Shown piece after piece: positions 18,205 through 27,278 of a stretch of 64,000 nt of DNA. A program made the translations under genes and the position numbers. Source of the DNA: Herbaspirillum sp. CF444 (GTDB lineage Bacteria > Pseudomonadota > Gammaproteobacteria > Burkholderiales > Burkholderiaceae_D); NCBI RefSeq assembly GCF_000282135.1, contig NZ_AKJW01000082.1, forward strand, positions 1-64,000, read 5' to 3'. How positions within the stretch are numbered: the first letter of the stretch is position 1; each line of letters starts with the position of its first letter. A model generated the notes under the pieces. That model was not told the DNA's origin. It worked only from the letters and a program-made list of their open reading frames with translations, and made no database searches.

Positions 18205-18633
18205 GGGGCATCAACTTGGTTGGCTTGGCTGTGGCGACGTCTTGCAGCTCGTTCAGGTGGAAATGGCAATTTTCGGATGAAAACCGGCGAATTCATCATT
18301 CTTTACCAGCCCAACCGGCAAAATCCATCCGAAATACGTATTTTCAGGCGCATCTGTGGATAAGTCTCTGCATATCTCTTGTGTGAAATGGGGATAGCTC
18401 AGAAGTTCTTCACATTGCTGTTTTCTATCCAACATCTGTTCTTTTGCCATACACGACTTGCCAAGCGGTTATGAATTTCGTAAACCCATGATTTGATTTT
18501 GGTTTACCGGGTTATCCACAGAAAAGCGCCGGTGTTAACTACTACTACTATTTATATATATAACCTATTAATTTAAAAACCAAACTCACGTTATTCTCGG
18601 GAAAATATAAAAATTCCTTTAAAACAACATCGT
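18205..18633. other. 429-bp intergenic region holding origin module 2
   Basis: No gene. It contains the ferredoxin promoter region and the second origin module, ending at the stop codon of the LysR gene at 18634. Confidence 0.8.
18355..18600 (+). other. oriC module 2 (duplicate of module 1)
   Basis: TGTGGATAA 18355-18363 (reverse) and TTATCCACA 18512-18520 (forward) are 157 bp apart, exactly the spacing in module 1. GAAAAG follows, then four CTA trios (18539-18550) and TTTATATATATAACC. Between the boxes long parts match module 1 (GGGGATAG, TCTATCCAA, CATACACG, TTGCCAAGCG, GGTTTACCGGGTTATCCACA). The second reverse box of module 1 is not conserved here. Confidence 0.78.
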
Positions 18634-19515
18634 TCAGGACCAGACATCCTGCAACAACGCGAACACTGCAGCGATCGCAGGCTCATTCTTGCGCTTCTCC
18701 AAAGCAATGAAAGAAAGCTCCGTCGACAAGTCGACCGCGTCAGCGATCACCAGACCGTGGGCATGTGCCTGGCTCAGTGCGATCGACTCGCGGGCGAGCG
18801 ACAGGCCGACGCCCGATTTCACCAGGTCCAGCATGGAAGATTCCTGATCGACCAGCGCGACCGCATTGGGCGTGAGTTTGTATTGGGCAAAAACCCGGTT
18901 CAGCAGACGGTGATGGGCGGACTCCGGCGGCGTCCAGATCCAGGGGAGTTGCGCCAGCTCCTTCCAGCCTTTGCCGGCAACCCGGCTTTTCCAACCGGCG
19001 GGAGCGATGACGTTGTAGGTGAAATGCGTCAGGGTCAGGCTGTGGAAGCCTCTGCCGGGCGAACCGAGGAAAAAGCCGACGTCGAGCTCGCCGGCTTTGA
19101 CTTGCTGCAGCACCGAACCCGACATATGGTGTTGAAGACGTGTGGATAGTTGCGGATGACGCTCCACCAGCAGCTTGAGGAAGGCGCCGAGACGGATGAA
19201 TTCCGGATCGAGGATGGTGCCGATGGCCAGCGTACCGGTCAGATTGCCGGCGCTGGTATGCAGGGCATTGGCATGTTGATGGAATTCCTGCAAGGTGTGG
19301 AGAACCCGTTCGGCGACCGGCAGCAACTTGCTGCCTTCGTTGGTGAGTTTCATGCCGGCGCTGGTGCGCGTAAACAGGATGAGATTCAGTCTTTCCTGCA
19401 GCAGCTTGATTTGCAGGCTGACGGCAGGTTGGGTGACATGCAGGGTTTCTGCTGCGCGAGTCAGGTTGCCCTCATGCGCGACAGCGACAAAAGCGCGTAA
19501 TTGTGTGAAATCCAT
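18634..19515 (-). CDS. LysR-family transcriptional regulator
   Basis: 293 residues. HTH core NLTRAAETLHVTQPAVSLQI and recognition segment FTRTSAGMKLTNEG at the N-terminus; effector-binding domain from about residue 90 (GTLAIGTILDPEFIRLG, AGELDVGFFLG, DLVKSGVGLSLARES). It is divergent from the mmsA-like gene with a 204-bp gap carrying a 10-bp inverted repeat, the typical layout of a LysR activator and its target. It is likely to control the dehydrogenase/GMC oxidoreductase pair. Confidence 0.9.
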   Translation of the reverse strand: MDFTQLRAFVAVAHEGNLTRAAETLHVTQPAVSLQIKLLQERLNLILFTRTSAGMKLTNEGSKLLPVAERVLHTLQEFHQHANALHTSAGNLTGTLAIGTILDPEFIRLGAFLKLLVERHPQLSTRLQHHMSGSVLQQVKAGELDVGFFLGSPGRGFHSLTLTHFTYNVIAPAGWKSRVAGKGWKELAQLPWIWTPPESAHHRLLNRVFAQYKLTPNAVALVDQESSMLDLVKSGVGLSLARESIALSQAHAHGLVIADAVDLSTELSFIALEKRKNEPAIAAVFALLQDVWS

Positions 19516-19578
19516 GATTAAGTTTGATTAAAAGTAGTCAACTGCCATTCATGATGGATTTTTTGCAATGCCTTGATT

Positions 19579-19615
19579 ATCAGTTATTTTTATATTGCTG
19601 TTGATAATAACTGAT
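19579..19615. promoter_or_regulatory. Inverted repeat, candidate LysR operator
   Basis: ATCAGTTATT (19579-19588) and AATAACTGAT (19606-19615) are perfect complements separated by 17 bp, in the divergent region between lysR and mmsA. Confidence 0.5.
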
Positions 19616-19719
19616 TGGATTCATTTCATTCGAGGCGATATTCTTCCAAAAGCAAACAAACAAGCCAATTTCAGCAATCTCCGGGCCAACTACATTCATT
19701 GATCACCAAAGGAATACTT

Positions 19720-21237
19720 ATGACTGCCGCATCATCGACTATTCAGCACTACATCAACGGCCGTGTGACTCCGTCCGAAAGCGGCCGTCAGCAAGACGTT
19801 TTCAATCCTGCGACCGGCGAAGCGTCTGCCAAGGTGGTGCTGGCTTCGACTGCGGAGGTCAATGCCGCCGTGGCTGCCGCCAGTGCCGCTGCGCCAGGCT
19901 GGGCCGAGACGGCGCCGCTCAAGCGCGCACGCGTGCTGTTCAAGTTCAAGGAGCTGATCGAGCAACATCATGACGACCTCGCTGCCGCGATCACGCGCGA
20001 ACACGGCAAGGTGTTTTCCGATGCCAAGGGCGAAGTCACGCGCGGCCTGGAAATCGTCGAATTCGCCTGCGGCGTGCCGCAACTGCTGAAGACGCAATTC
20101 ACCGACAACATCGGCGGCGGCATCGACAACTGGAATCTGCGCCAGCCGCTGGGCGTGACGGCCGGCATCACGCCGTTCAACTTCCCGGTGATGGTGCCGT
20201 TGTGGATGGCGCCGCTGGCGATCGCCACCGGCAACAGCTTCATCCTGAAGCCGTCCGAGCGCGATCCGTCGCCGTCGCTGATGCTGGCCGACCTGTTCAA
20301 GCGCGCCGGTTTGCCGGATGGCGTGTTCAACGTAGTGCAGGGCGACAAGGTGGCGGTCGACGCGCTGCTGCAGCATCCGGAAGTGCAGGCGATTTCCTTC
20401 GTCGGTTCGACGCCGATTGCCGAATACATCTACAGCGAAGCCACCAAGCGCGCCGGCACTTTCCCGTTGCGTGCGCAAGCATTGGGCGGCGCCAAGAATC
20501 ATCTGGTGGTGATGCCGGACGCCAACCTGGAACAGGCGGTCGACGCGCTGATCGGCGCGGCTTACGGTTCCGCCGGTGAACGTTGCATGGCGATTTCGGT
20601 GGCGGTGGCGGTCGGCAGCGTGGCCGACCAGCTGGTCGAAGCCTTGATCCCGCGCGTGAAGGCCTTGAAGATCAAAAACGGCATGGAAGCCGATGCGGAG
20701 ATGGGCCCGCTGGTCACGGCGGCGCACAAGGCCAAGGTGGAAGGCTACATCGACGATGGCGTCAAGGCAGGCGCCAAGCTGCTGGTCGATGGCCGCGGCA
20801 TCAGCGTGCCGGGCCATGAAAAGGGTTTCTTCGTCGGCGGCACCTTGTTCGACAACGTCACGCCGGACATGAAGATCTACAAGGAAGAAATCTTCGGACC
20901 GGTGCTGTGCGTGGTGCGCGTGCCGGATTTTGCCGAAGCGGTGCGTCTGATCAATGCGCATGAATACGGCAACGGCGTGTCGCTGTTCACCGCCGACGGC
21001 AATACGGCGCATGAGTTCTCGCGCCGCATCCAGGTCGGCATGGTCGGCATCAACGTGCCGATTCCGGTGCCGATGGCCTGGCATTCCTTCGGCGGCTGGA
21101 AGCGTTCGCTGTTCGGCGACACGCATGCCTATGGCGAAGAGGGCATCAAGTTCTATACGCGATATAAGTCCATCATGCAGCGCTGGTCGGCTACTATCGG
21201 CAAGGGCGCGGAATTCACGATGCCGGTGGCGAAGTAA
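19720..21237 (+). CDS. mmsA: CoA-acylating methylmalonate-semialdehyde dehydrogenase
   Basis: 505 residues of the aldehyde dehydrogenase superfamily. The MmsA/IolA type is indicated by the segments [31 protein letters not shown] and [14 protein letters not shown], which carries the catalytic Cys, and the C-terminal [12 protein letters not shown]. The enzyme converts methylmalonate or malonate semialdehyde to propionyl- or acetyl-CoA with NAD and CoA, in valine, beta-alanine or inositol breakdown. Start 19720 has AAAGGAA upstream; an earlier ATG at 19615 lies inside the LysR operator. A GMC oxidoreductase follows 170 bp later and may supply an aldehyde substrate. Confidence 0.88.
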   Translation: MTAASSTIQHYINGRVTPSESGRQQDVFNPATGEASAKVVLASTAEVNAAVAAASAAAPGWAETAPLKRARVLFKFKELIEQHHDDLAAAITREHGKVFSDAKGEVTRGLEIVEFACGVPQLLKTQFTDNIGGGIDNWNLRQPLGVTAGITPFNFPVMVPLWMAPLAIATGNSFILKPSERDPSPSLMLADLFKRAGLPDGVFNVVQGDKVAVDALLQHPEVQAISFVGSTPIAEYIYSEATKRAGTFPLRAQALGGAKNHLVVMPDANLEQAVDALIGAAYGSAGERCMAISVAVAVGSVADQLVEALIPRVKALKIKNGMEADAEMGPLVTAAHKAKVEGYIDDGVKAGAKLLVDGRGISVPGHEKGFFVGGTLFDNVTPDMKIYKEEIFGPVLCVVRVPDFAEAVRLINAHEYGNGVSLFTADGNTAHEFSRRIQVGMVGINVPIPVPMAWHSFGGWKRSLFGDTHAYGEEGIKFYTRYKSIMQRWSATIGKGAEFTMPVAK

Positions 21238-21263
21238 TCGAAGGCGATTGCATTACCACTCGC

Positions 21264-21366
21264 CGTCGTCCCGGCGAACGCTGGGACCCAGTGTCGTATT
21301 GCCGGTTGTGCGACTGTACATAGCGCGCTGCACGACACTGGGTCCTGACTTTCGTCAGGACGACGG
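21264..21366. repeat. Dispersed inverted repeat (REP/BIME-like)
   Basis: The left arm (21264-21297, containing GGGACCCAGTGTCGT) is largely complementary to the right arm (21332-21366, containing ACGACACTGGGTCCTGAC). It lies between two genes of the same direction, and a related copy begins at base 1 of the window. It probably folds as an RNA or DNA cruciform; it might act as a terminator or mRNA stabiliser. Confidence 0.6.
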
Positions 21367-21407
21367 AGTTGAAGGGTGTCAGATAAAAAAATCACGGAGA
21401 CAGAAGC

Positions 21408-23036
21408 ATGGAGTCAGCAGGTCAATACGATTACATCATCGTCGGCGGCGGCACGGCCGGTTGCGTGCTGGCCAACCGGCTCAGCCACGATCGCGGCGTC
21501 AGGGTGCTGCTGATCGAGGCGGGCGCCAAGGACGATTACCTGTGGATTCACATCCCCGTCGGCTATCTGTATTGCATCAATAATCCGCGCACCGACTGGC
21601 TGTATCGCACCGAGGCGGATGTCGGCCTCAATGGTCGCAGCCTGATTTATCCGCGCGGCAAAGTACTGGGCGGCTGTTCGTCGATCAACGGCATGATTTA
21701 CATGCGCGGCCAGGAACGCGATTACAACCAATGGGCGCAACTGACCGGCGACGACAGCTGGCGCTGGGATAACGTGCTGCCGTTGTTCAAGAAGAGTGAA
21801 GATCACTACAAGGGCGGCGATCAGTTCCATGGCGTTGGCGGTGAGTGGCGCGTGGAGAAGCAACGGCTGTCGTGGGAAATCCTCGATGCCTTCCGTGATG
21901 CGGCGGCGGAAGTGGGCATTCCGAAGATCGACGACTTCAACCGCGGCGACAACGAAGGCAGTTCCTACTTCGACGTGAATCAGAAGCGCGGCATCCGCTG
22001 GAATGCGTCCAAGGCTTTCCTGAAACCGGCGATGAAAACCGGCAACCTCGACGTCATGACCGGCTCGCATGTCAAACGCCTGCGCATTGAACAAGGCGAG
22101 AATGGTCCGGTCTGCGTCGGCGTCGAATTCACCGGCGGCGGCAAGGAGTGGTATGCCGAATCGACACGCGAAACGATCCTGGCTGCCGGCGCCGTCGGTT
22201 CGCCGCACATCCTGCAATTGTCGGGCATCGGTCCGGCGAACTTGTTGCAGCAGCACCAGATTCCGGTGGTCAAAGACCTGGCCGGCGTCGGCGAGAACCT
22301 GCAGGATCATTTGCAGATCCGGACCGCGTTCAAGGTCAAGGGCGTGAAGACGCTCAACATGATGGCCAACAACTGGTTCGGCAAGATGAAGATCGGGATG
22401 GAATACGCCTTGTTCCAGAGCGGGCCGATGTCGATGGCGCCGTCGCAGCTGGGCGTGTTCGCCAAGTCGGATCCATCGCAAGCATCCGCCAACCTTGAAT
22501 ATCACGTGCAGCCGCTGTCGCTGGAAAAGTTCGGCGATCCGCTGCATCCTTTCCCGGCGTTCACCGCCAGCGTCTGCAATCTGCGGCCGACCTCGCGCGG
22601 ACACATACGCCTGGGTTCCGGCGACGGTGCGCTGGCACCGAAGATCACGCTCAATTACCTCAGCACCGAACAGGACCGCAAGGTCGCGGCCGACTCGCTC
22701 AAGCTCACGCGCAAGATCGCCGCGGCGCCGGCATTGCGAAAGTATCAACCCGACGAATGCAAGCCCGGCGTGGAATACCAGTCTGAGGAAGAGTTATACA
22801 AGGCCGCCGGCGAAATCGGCACGACCATCTTCCATCCGGTCGGCACCTGCAAGATGGGGCGCGACGACGATGCGCTGGCCGTGGTCGACAGCCAGTTGCG
22901 CGTGCGCGGCGTGGCCGGACTGCGCGTGGTGGATGCTTCCGTGATGCCCACGATCACGTCCGGCAATACCAATTCTCCCACCATCATGATTGCTGAAAAG
23001 ACAGCAGAACTGATCCGAAAAGCACGTAAAAATTAA
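21408..23036 (+). CDS. GMC-family oxidoreductase (choline-dehydrogenase-like)
   Basis: 542 residues. The N-terminal FAD-binding fold is YDYIIVGGGTAGCVLANRL, followed by GMC signature 1 (GKVLGGCSSINGMIYMRG). GMC signature 2 is GAVGSPHILQLSGIGPA. The C-terminal active-site region HPVGTCKMGRDDDALAVVD ends with VVDASVMPTITSGNTNSPT. Such enzymes oxidise primary alcohols to aldehydes with FAD, passing electrons to the respiratory chain or oxygen. The substrate cannot be named; the neighbouring aldehyde dehydrogenase suggests a two-step alcohol-to-CoA-ester route. Start ATG 21408 with CACGGAGACAG upstream. Confidence 0.9.
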   Translation: MESAGQYDYIIVGGGTAGCVLANRLSHDRGVRVLLIEAGAKDDYLWIHIPVGYLYCINNPRTDWLYRTEADVGLNGRSLIYPRGKVLGGCSSINGMIYMRGQERDYNQWAQLTGDDSWRWDNVLPLFKKSEDHYKGGDQFHGVGGEWRVEKQRLSWEILDAFRDAAAEVGIPKIDDFNRGDNEGSSYFDVNQKRGIRWNASKAFLKPAMKTGNLDVMTGSHVKRLRIEQGENGPVCVGVEFTGGGKEWYAESTRETILAAGAVGSPHILQLSGIGPANLLQQHQIPVVKDLAGVGENLQDHLQIRTAFKVKGVKTLNMMANNWFGKMKIGMEYALFQSGPMSMAPSQLGVFAKSDPSQASANLEYHVQPLSLEKFGDPLHPFPAFTASVCNLRPTSRGHIRLGSGDGALAPKITLNYLSTEQDRKVAADSLKLTRKIAAAPALRKYQPDECKPGVEYQSEEELYKAAGEIGTTIFHPVGTCKMGRDDDALAVVDSQLRVRGVAGLRVVDASVMPTITSGNTNSPTIMIAEKTAELIRKARKN

Positions 23037-23265
23037 ATAATTCGGGCTTTGTCCGATACGGTACTTATACGTATTGTAGTAATGGTACGACTCGGCTACT
23101 ATGCGCCAGATATTAAAACAATAAGACTCTCGCAGAAGGCCTGACGATAGGTGTCCAGGCCCAAAAAAGAGTAGTTGCGGACGTCAGAAGCGTCGAGTAA
23201 CTTACTAAGCGGCCATGCAGTTCCAAATACGCATGGTATTCACGGGAAGAATGAGAAGAGACACT

Positions 23266-24036
23266 ATGACAGATGTCATTCTGGAGACAAAAAACCTGAC
23301 GAAGGAATTCAAGGGTTTTACAGCGGTGAGCGCCGTTAACTTGCAAATCCAGCGCGGCCATATCCACGCGCTGATCGGCCCGAACGGTGCCGGCAAGACC
23401 ACTTGCTTCAATCTGCTGACCAAATTCCTGGTGCCGACCTCGGGCCAGATCTTATTTAATGGCAAGGACATCACGATGGAAGCGCCGGCGCAGATTGCGC
23501 GCCAGGGCATCATCCGTTCCTTCCAGATTTCCGCCGTGTTTCCGCACCTGAGCGTGATGGAAAACGTGCGCATCGGCCTGCAGCGCACGCTGGGCACTTC
23601 CTTCCATTTCTGGAAGAACGGCGACAGCCTGAACCAGCTCAATGACCGCGCCATGGCCTTGCTCGAAGAGGTCGACCTGACCAGCTTCGCCGACACCATC
23701 ACCGTCGATCTGCCCTACGGCCGCAAACGCGCGCTGGAAATCGCGACGACCCTGGCGATGGAACCGGAACTGATGCTGCTCGACGAACCGACCCAGGGCA
23801 TGGGTCACGAAGACGTCGATCGCGTGACCGCGCTGATCAAGAAAGTCTCGGCCGGCCGCACCATCCTGATGGTCGAACACAACATGAACGTGATCTCCGG
23901 CATCTGCGACCGCATCAGCGTGTTGCAGCGCGGCGCCGTGCTGGCCGAAGGCACGTATGACCAGGTATCGAAGAATCCGCAAGTGATGGAAGCCTACATG
24001 GGCACGACATCGGGCGCGCTGGAAGGAGCTCACTGA
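23266..24036 (+). CDS. ABC transporter ATPase, LivG type
   Basis: 256 residues. Walker A GPNGAGKTT, Q-loop RSFQISAVFPHLSV, a signature variant LPYGRKRALEIATTLA, Walker B LMLLDEPTQGMG, switch His in ILMVEHNMNVI, and the short C-terminal helix EAYMG typical of LivG. It powers a branched-chain-amino-acid-type (HAAT) uptake system. I place the start at 23266 because GAAGAG precedes it and the ABC fold begins at once. Its stop overlaps the start of the next ATPase by one base (TGATG), so the two are translationally coupled. The binding protein and permeases follow at 25.0-28.3 kb. Confidence 0.9.
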   Translation: MTDVILETKNLTKEFKGFTAVSAVNLQIQRGHIHALIGPNGAGKTTCFNLLTKFLVPTSGQILFNGKDITMEAPAQIARQGIIRSFQISAVFPHLSVMENVRIGLQRTLGTSFHFWKNGDSLNQLNDRAMALLEEVDLTSFADTITVDLPYGRKRALEIATTLAMEPELMLLDEPTQGMGHEDVDRVTALIKKVSAGRTILMVEHNMNVISGICDRISVLQRGAVLAEGTYDQVSKNPQVMEAYMGTTSGALEGAH

Positions 24037-24791
24037 TGAACACGGCAACCATGCAACAAGGCGGCGTCACATCCACCGGCAGCGGCACGCCGGCGCTGGC
24101 GATTTCCGACCTGCAAGCCTGGTACGGCGAATCGCACATCCTGCACAACGTCAACCTGACCGTGAACAAGGGCGAAGTGGTGACGCTGCTGGGCCGCAAC
24201 GGCGCCGGCCGTACCACCACCTTGCGTTCCATCATGGGCCTGGTCGGCGCCCGCAAGGGTTCGATCAAGATCAACGGCAATGAAACCATCGCCATGCCGA
24301 CCTACAAGATCGCGCATCAGGGCGTGGGCTATTGCCCGGAAGAGCGCGGCATCTTTTCGTCGCTGTCGGCGGAAGAAAACCTGATGCTGCCGCCGTTCGT
24401 GTCGAAGACCGACAAAGGCATGTCGATCGAAGAGATCTACGACATGTTCCCCAACCTGAAAGAGCGCCGCAACAGCCAGGGCACACGCCTGTCCGGCGGC
24501 GAACAGCAAATGCTGGCGGTGGCGCGCATCCTGCGCACCGGCGCGCGATTGCTGTTGCTCGACGAGATTTCCGAAGGCCTGGCGCCGGTCATCGTGCAGG
24601 CGCTCGCGCGCATGATCACGATGCTCAAGGCCAAGGGGTACACCATCGTGATGGTGGAACAGAATTTCCGTTTCGCGGCGCCGCTGGCGGACCGTTTCTA
24701 TGTGATGGAACACGGTCAGATCGTCGAGTCGTTTGCCGCGGCGGAACTGCAGTCGAAGACGCAGAAGCTCAACGAATTGCTGGGCGTATAA
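24036..24791 (+). CDS. ABC transporter ATPase, LivF type, with Arg in Walker A
   Basis: 251 residues with the LivF pattern: LGRNGAGRTTTLRSIMGLVG, CPEERGIFSSLSAEENL, the signature LSGGEQQMLAVARIL, Walker B LLLLDEISEGLAP and MVEQNFRFAAPLADRFYVMEHG. The invariant Walker A lysine is arginine here (GAGRTT; codon CGT at the site). The rest of the domain is intact, so the gene is not decaying. It forms the second nucleotide-binding subunit with the LivG-type protein just upstream; whether it hydrolyses ATP is open. Confidence 0.88.
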   Translation: MNTATMQQGGVTSTGSGTPALAISDLQAWYGESHILHNVNLTVNKGEVVTLLGRNGAGRTTTLRSIMGLVGARKGSIKINGNETIAMPTYKIAHQGVGYCPEERGIFSSLSAEENLMLPPFVSKTDKGMSIEEIYDMFPNLKERRNSQGTRLSGGEQQMLAVARILRTGARLLLLDEISEGLAPVIVQALARMITMLKAKGYTIVMVEQNFRFAAPLADRFYVMEHGQIVESFAAAELQSKTQKLNELLGV

Positions 24792-24899
24792 GTTCGGGCA
24801 GCGCCAGGTTCATTTCGCGGCAACACGGATTCTGAAGATTCGGATTAATCGGCAAGTCATAAAAAGAATGCACCATGCGTTCCATCGGTGCGACGGGCA

Positions 24900-24928
24900 G
24901 TCACGCAATCGGTGACGCATTGCGTGAC
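24900..24928. promoter_or_regulatory. Inverted repeat upstream of the binding-protein gene
   Basis: GTCACGCAAT (24900-24909) and ATTGCGTGAC (24919-24928) are perfect complements with a 9-bp spacer, in the 211-bp gap before the binding-protein gene. It is a likely operator, or a hairpin separating livGF from the binding-protein mRNA. Confidence 0.45.
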
Positions 24929-25002
24929 GTAATCAGTTAAGCAACAACGAACTTACGCAACAATTTAGCTATTCAGCGAACGTTATAACAAAGGAGATGA
25001 AA

Positions 25003-26220
25003 ATGAAATTGAAGGCAATGTCACTCGCCGTATCGACTGCGGCAGCAGCGTTCGCTCTGGCAGCATCCGCGCCGGCTTCGGCACAGATCTCCGGCGACGT
25101 GATCAAGATCGGTTTCATCACCGATATTTCCGGCGTTTATTCGGACATCGACGGCCAGGGCGGCGCGGAAGCGATCAAGTTCGCCATCGCCGACATGGGC
25201 GGAGCCATCAACGGCAAGAAGATCGAACTGGTCGTTGCCGATCACCAGAACAAGGCTGACGTCGCCGCCAGCAAGTCGCGCGAATGGTTCGACCAGCAGG
25301 GCGTCGACGTCCTGATCGGCGGCACCAATTCCGGCACCGCGCTGGCGATGGCGAAAGTGGCCAATGAAAAGAAAAAGGTCTTCATCGAAAACGGCGCCGG
25401 CTCGGCCCGCCTGACCAATGAAGAATGCTCGCCTTACACCGTCCACTACGCCTACGACACCGTTGCGCTGGCCAAGGGCACCGGCTCGGCAGTCGTCAAG
25501 CAAGGCGGCAAGAGCTGGTTCTTCCTGACCGCCGACTATGCGTTCGGCCACTCGCTGGAATCCGACACCAGCAACGTCGTCAAGGCATCGGGCGGCACCG
25601 TCGTCGGTTCGGTCAAGCATCCGCTGGGCGCATCGGACTTCTCGTCCTTCCTGTTGCAGGCGCAGACTTCCAAGGCGCAGATCATCGGCCTGGCCAACGC
25701 CGGCGGCGACTTCATCAATTCGGTGAAGGCAGCCAACGAATTCGGCATCACCAAGACCGCCAAGCTGGCCGGCCTGCTGGTGTTCATCAACGACGTGCAC
25801 TCGCTGACGCCGAAACTGACCCAGGGCATGTACCTGACCGACAGCTGGTACTGGGACGCCAACGACGAGACCCGCAAGTTCGCCAAGCGCTACTTCGAAA
25901 AGCAAAAGAAGATGCCGTCGAGCCTGCAAGCCGCCGACTACTCCGCCGCGCTGCAATACCTGCAAGCCGTGAAGGCTGCCGGTACGGATGATTCGGACAA
26001 GGTCATGGCGCAACTGCGCAAGACCAAGTTCAACGACGTGTTCCAGAAGAACGGTTACCTGCGCGCCGATGGCCGCGTGGTCCACGACATGTACCTGTAC
26101 CAGGTCAAGACGCCGACCGAATCCAAGTATCCATGGGACTACTACAAGCTGGTCCAGACTATCCCCGCGGAACAAGCCTGGACCACCAAGGCTGAATCCA
26201 AGTGCTCGGCCTGGAAATAA
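25003..26220 (+). CDS. Periplasmic substrate-binding protein, HAAT family
   Basis: 405 residues. Signal peptide MKLKAMSLAVSTAAAAFALA with cleavage after SAPASA. The mature protein is a type I periplasmic binding fold: IKIGFITDISGVYSDIDGQG, VVADHQNKADVAASKSREWF, DVLIGGTNSGTALAMAKVA, ADYAFGHSLESD. It belongs to the LivJ/urea/amide-binding-like group; the ligand is not evident. The start is ATG 25003, since AAGGAG (24991-24996) is six bases away; the ATG at 24997 touches the ribosome site. A terminator follows, so it can be made in excess over the permeases. Confidence 0.92.
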   Translation: MKLKAMSLAVSTAAAAFALAASAPASAQISGDVIKIGFITDISGVYSDIDGQGGAEAIKFAIADMGGAINGKKIELVVADHQNKADVAASKSREWFDQQGVDVLIGGTNSGTALAMAKVANEKKKVFIENGAGSARLTNEECSPYTVHYAYDTVALAKGTGSAVVKQGGKSWFFLTADYAFGHSLESDTSNVVKASGGTVVGSVKHPLGASDFSSFLLQAQTSKAQIIGLANAGGDFINSVKAANEFGITKTAKLAGLLVFINDVHSLTPKLTQGMYLTDSWYWDANDETRKFAKRYFEKQKKMPSSLQAADYSAALQYLQAVKAAGTDDSDKVMAQLRKTKFNDVFQKNGYLRADGRVVHDMYLYQVKTPTESKYPWDYYKLVQTIPAEQAWTTKAESKCSAWK

Positions 26221-26260
26221 GTCGTCGGTCATTTAGCTGGTAAATAAACGCAACACGCAA

Positions 26261-26297
26261 TCTGTCATCTTCATTCAAACGGGGATGACAGATTTTT
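26261..26297 (+). terminator. Terminator after the binding-protein gene
   Basis: TCTGTCATC (26261-26269) pairs with GATGACAGA (26284-26292), followed by TTTTT. Partial readthrough would give lower permease expression. Confidence 0.75.
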
Positions 26298-26384
26298 CTT
26301 GTTGCACTTGATCAGCCGAACGCGCATGGTGTACCCAGACGAGTACCCCGGGGCCATCCGGTCAATCAGAATGAATGAGTTTTT

Positions 26385-27269
26385 ATGGAATTATTCGGCA
26401 TACCCCTGCAAGCCTTGTTGAGCCAGCTGCTGCTGGGCCTGGTGAACGGCTCGTTCTACGCGATGCTGTCGCTGGGACTGGCGGTGATCTTCGGCCTGCT
26501 CAACGTGATCAACTTTGCACACGGCACCTTGTACATGCTTGGCGCGTTCGCCGCGTGGATAGGGCTGACCTACTTCGGGATCAATTACTGGCTGATGCTG
26601 CTCCTGGCGCCGCTGATCGTGGGCCTGTTCGGCATCATCATCGAAAAGACCATGCTGCGCTGGCTCTACAAGCTGGACCACCTGTACGGTCTGCTGCTGA
26701 CCTTCGGCATCACGCTGATGGTCGAAGGCATCTTCCGCTCGATCTACGGCGTCTCGGGACAGCCGTATTCGGTCCCTGACGCCTTGCAAGGCGCGACCAA
26801 CCTCGGCTTCATGGTGTTGCCGAATTATCGCGCCTGGGTCGTCCTGGCGTCGGTGGTGGTGTGTTTCTCGACCTGGTTCGTGATCGAGAAGACCCGTCTG
26901 GGCGCATACCTGCGCGCCGGCACCGAGAACCCGAAACTGGTGGAAGCCTTCGGCATCAACGTGCCGCTGATGGTCACGCTGACCTACGGCTTCGGCGTGG
27001 CGCTGGCGGCGTTTGCCGGCGTGCTGGCCGCGCCGGTGATCCAGGTGTCGCCGCTGATGGGTTCCAACCTGATCATCGTGGTGTTCGCGGTGGTGGTGAT
27101 CGGCGGCATGGGCTCCATCCTCGGCTCCATCGTCACCGGTCTGGGCCTGGGCGTGATCGAAGGTCTGACCCGCGTGTTCTATCCTGAATTGTCGGCAACC
27201 GTTGTGTTCATCATCATGGCCATCGTCCTGATGATTCGTCCTGCCGGTCTGTTCGGTAAAGAGAAATAA
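26385..27269 (+). CDS. ABC transporter permease, LivH type
   Basis: 294 residues with about eight hydrophobic segments. Family marks are LLGLVNGSFYAMLSLGLAVIFG and NVINFAHGTLYMLGAF near the N-terminus, the cytoplasmic loop RAGTENPKLVEAFGINV (EAA-like), and the C-terminal IRPAGLFGKE. It forms the inner-membrane channel with the LivM-type protein starting 10 bp downstream. Start ATG 26385 follows GAATGAGT; no strong ribosome site is seen. Confidence 0.92.
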   Translation: MELFGIPLQALLSQLLLGLVNGSFYAMLSLGLAVIFGLLNVINFAHGTLYMLGAFAAWIGLTYFGINYWLMLLLAPLIVGLFGIIIEKTMLRWLYKLDHLYGLLLTFGITLMVEGIFRSIYGVSGQPYSVPDALQGATNLGFMVLPNYRAWVVLASVVVCFSTWFVIEKTRLGAYLRAGTENPKLVEAFGINVPLMVTLTYGFGVALAAFAGVLAAPVIQVSPLMGSNLIIVVFAVVVIGGMGSILGSIVTGLGLGVIEGLTRVFYPELSATVVFIIMAIVLMIRPAGLFGKEK

Positions 27270-27278
27270 GGCGACGAC

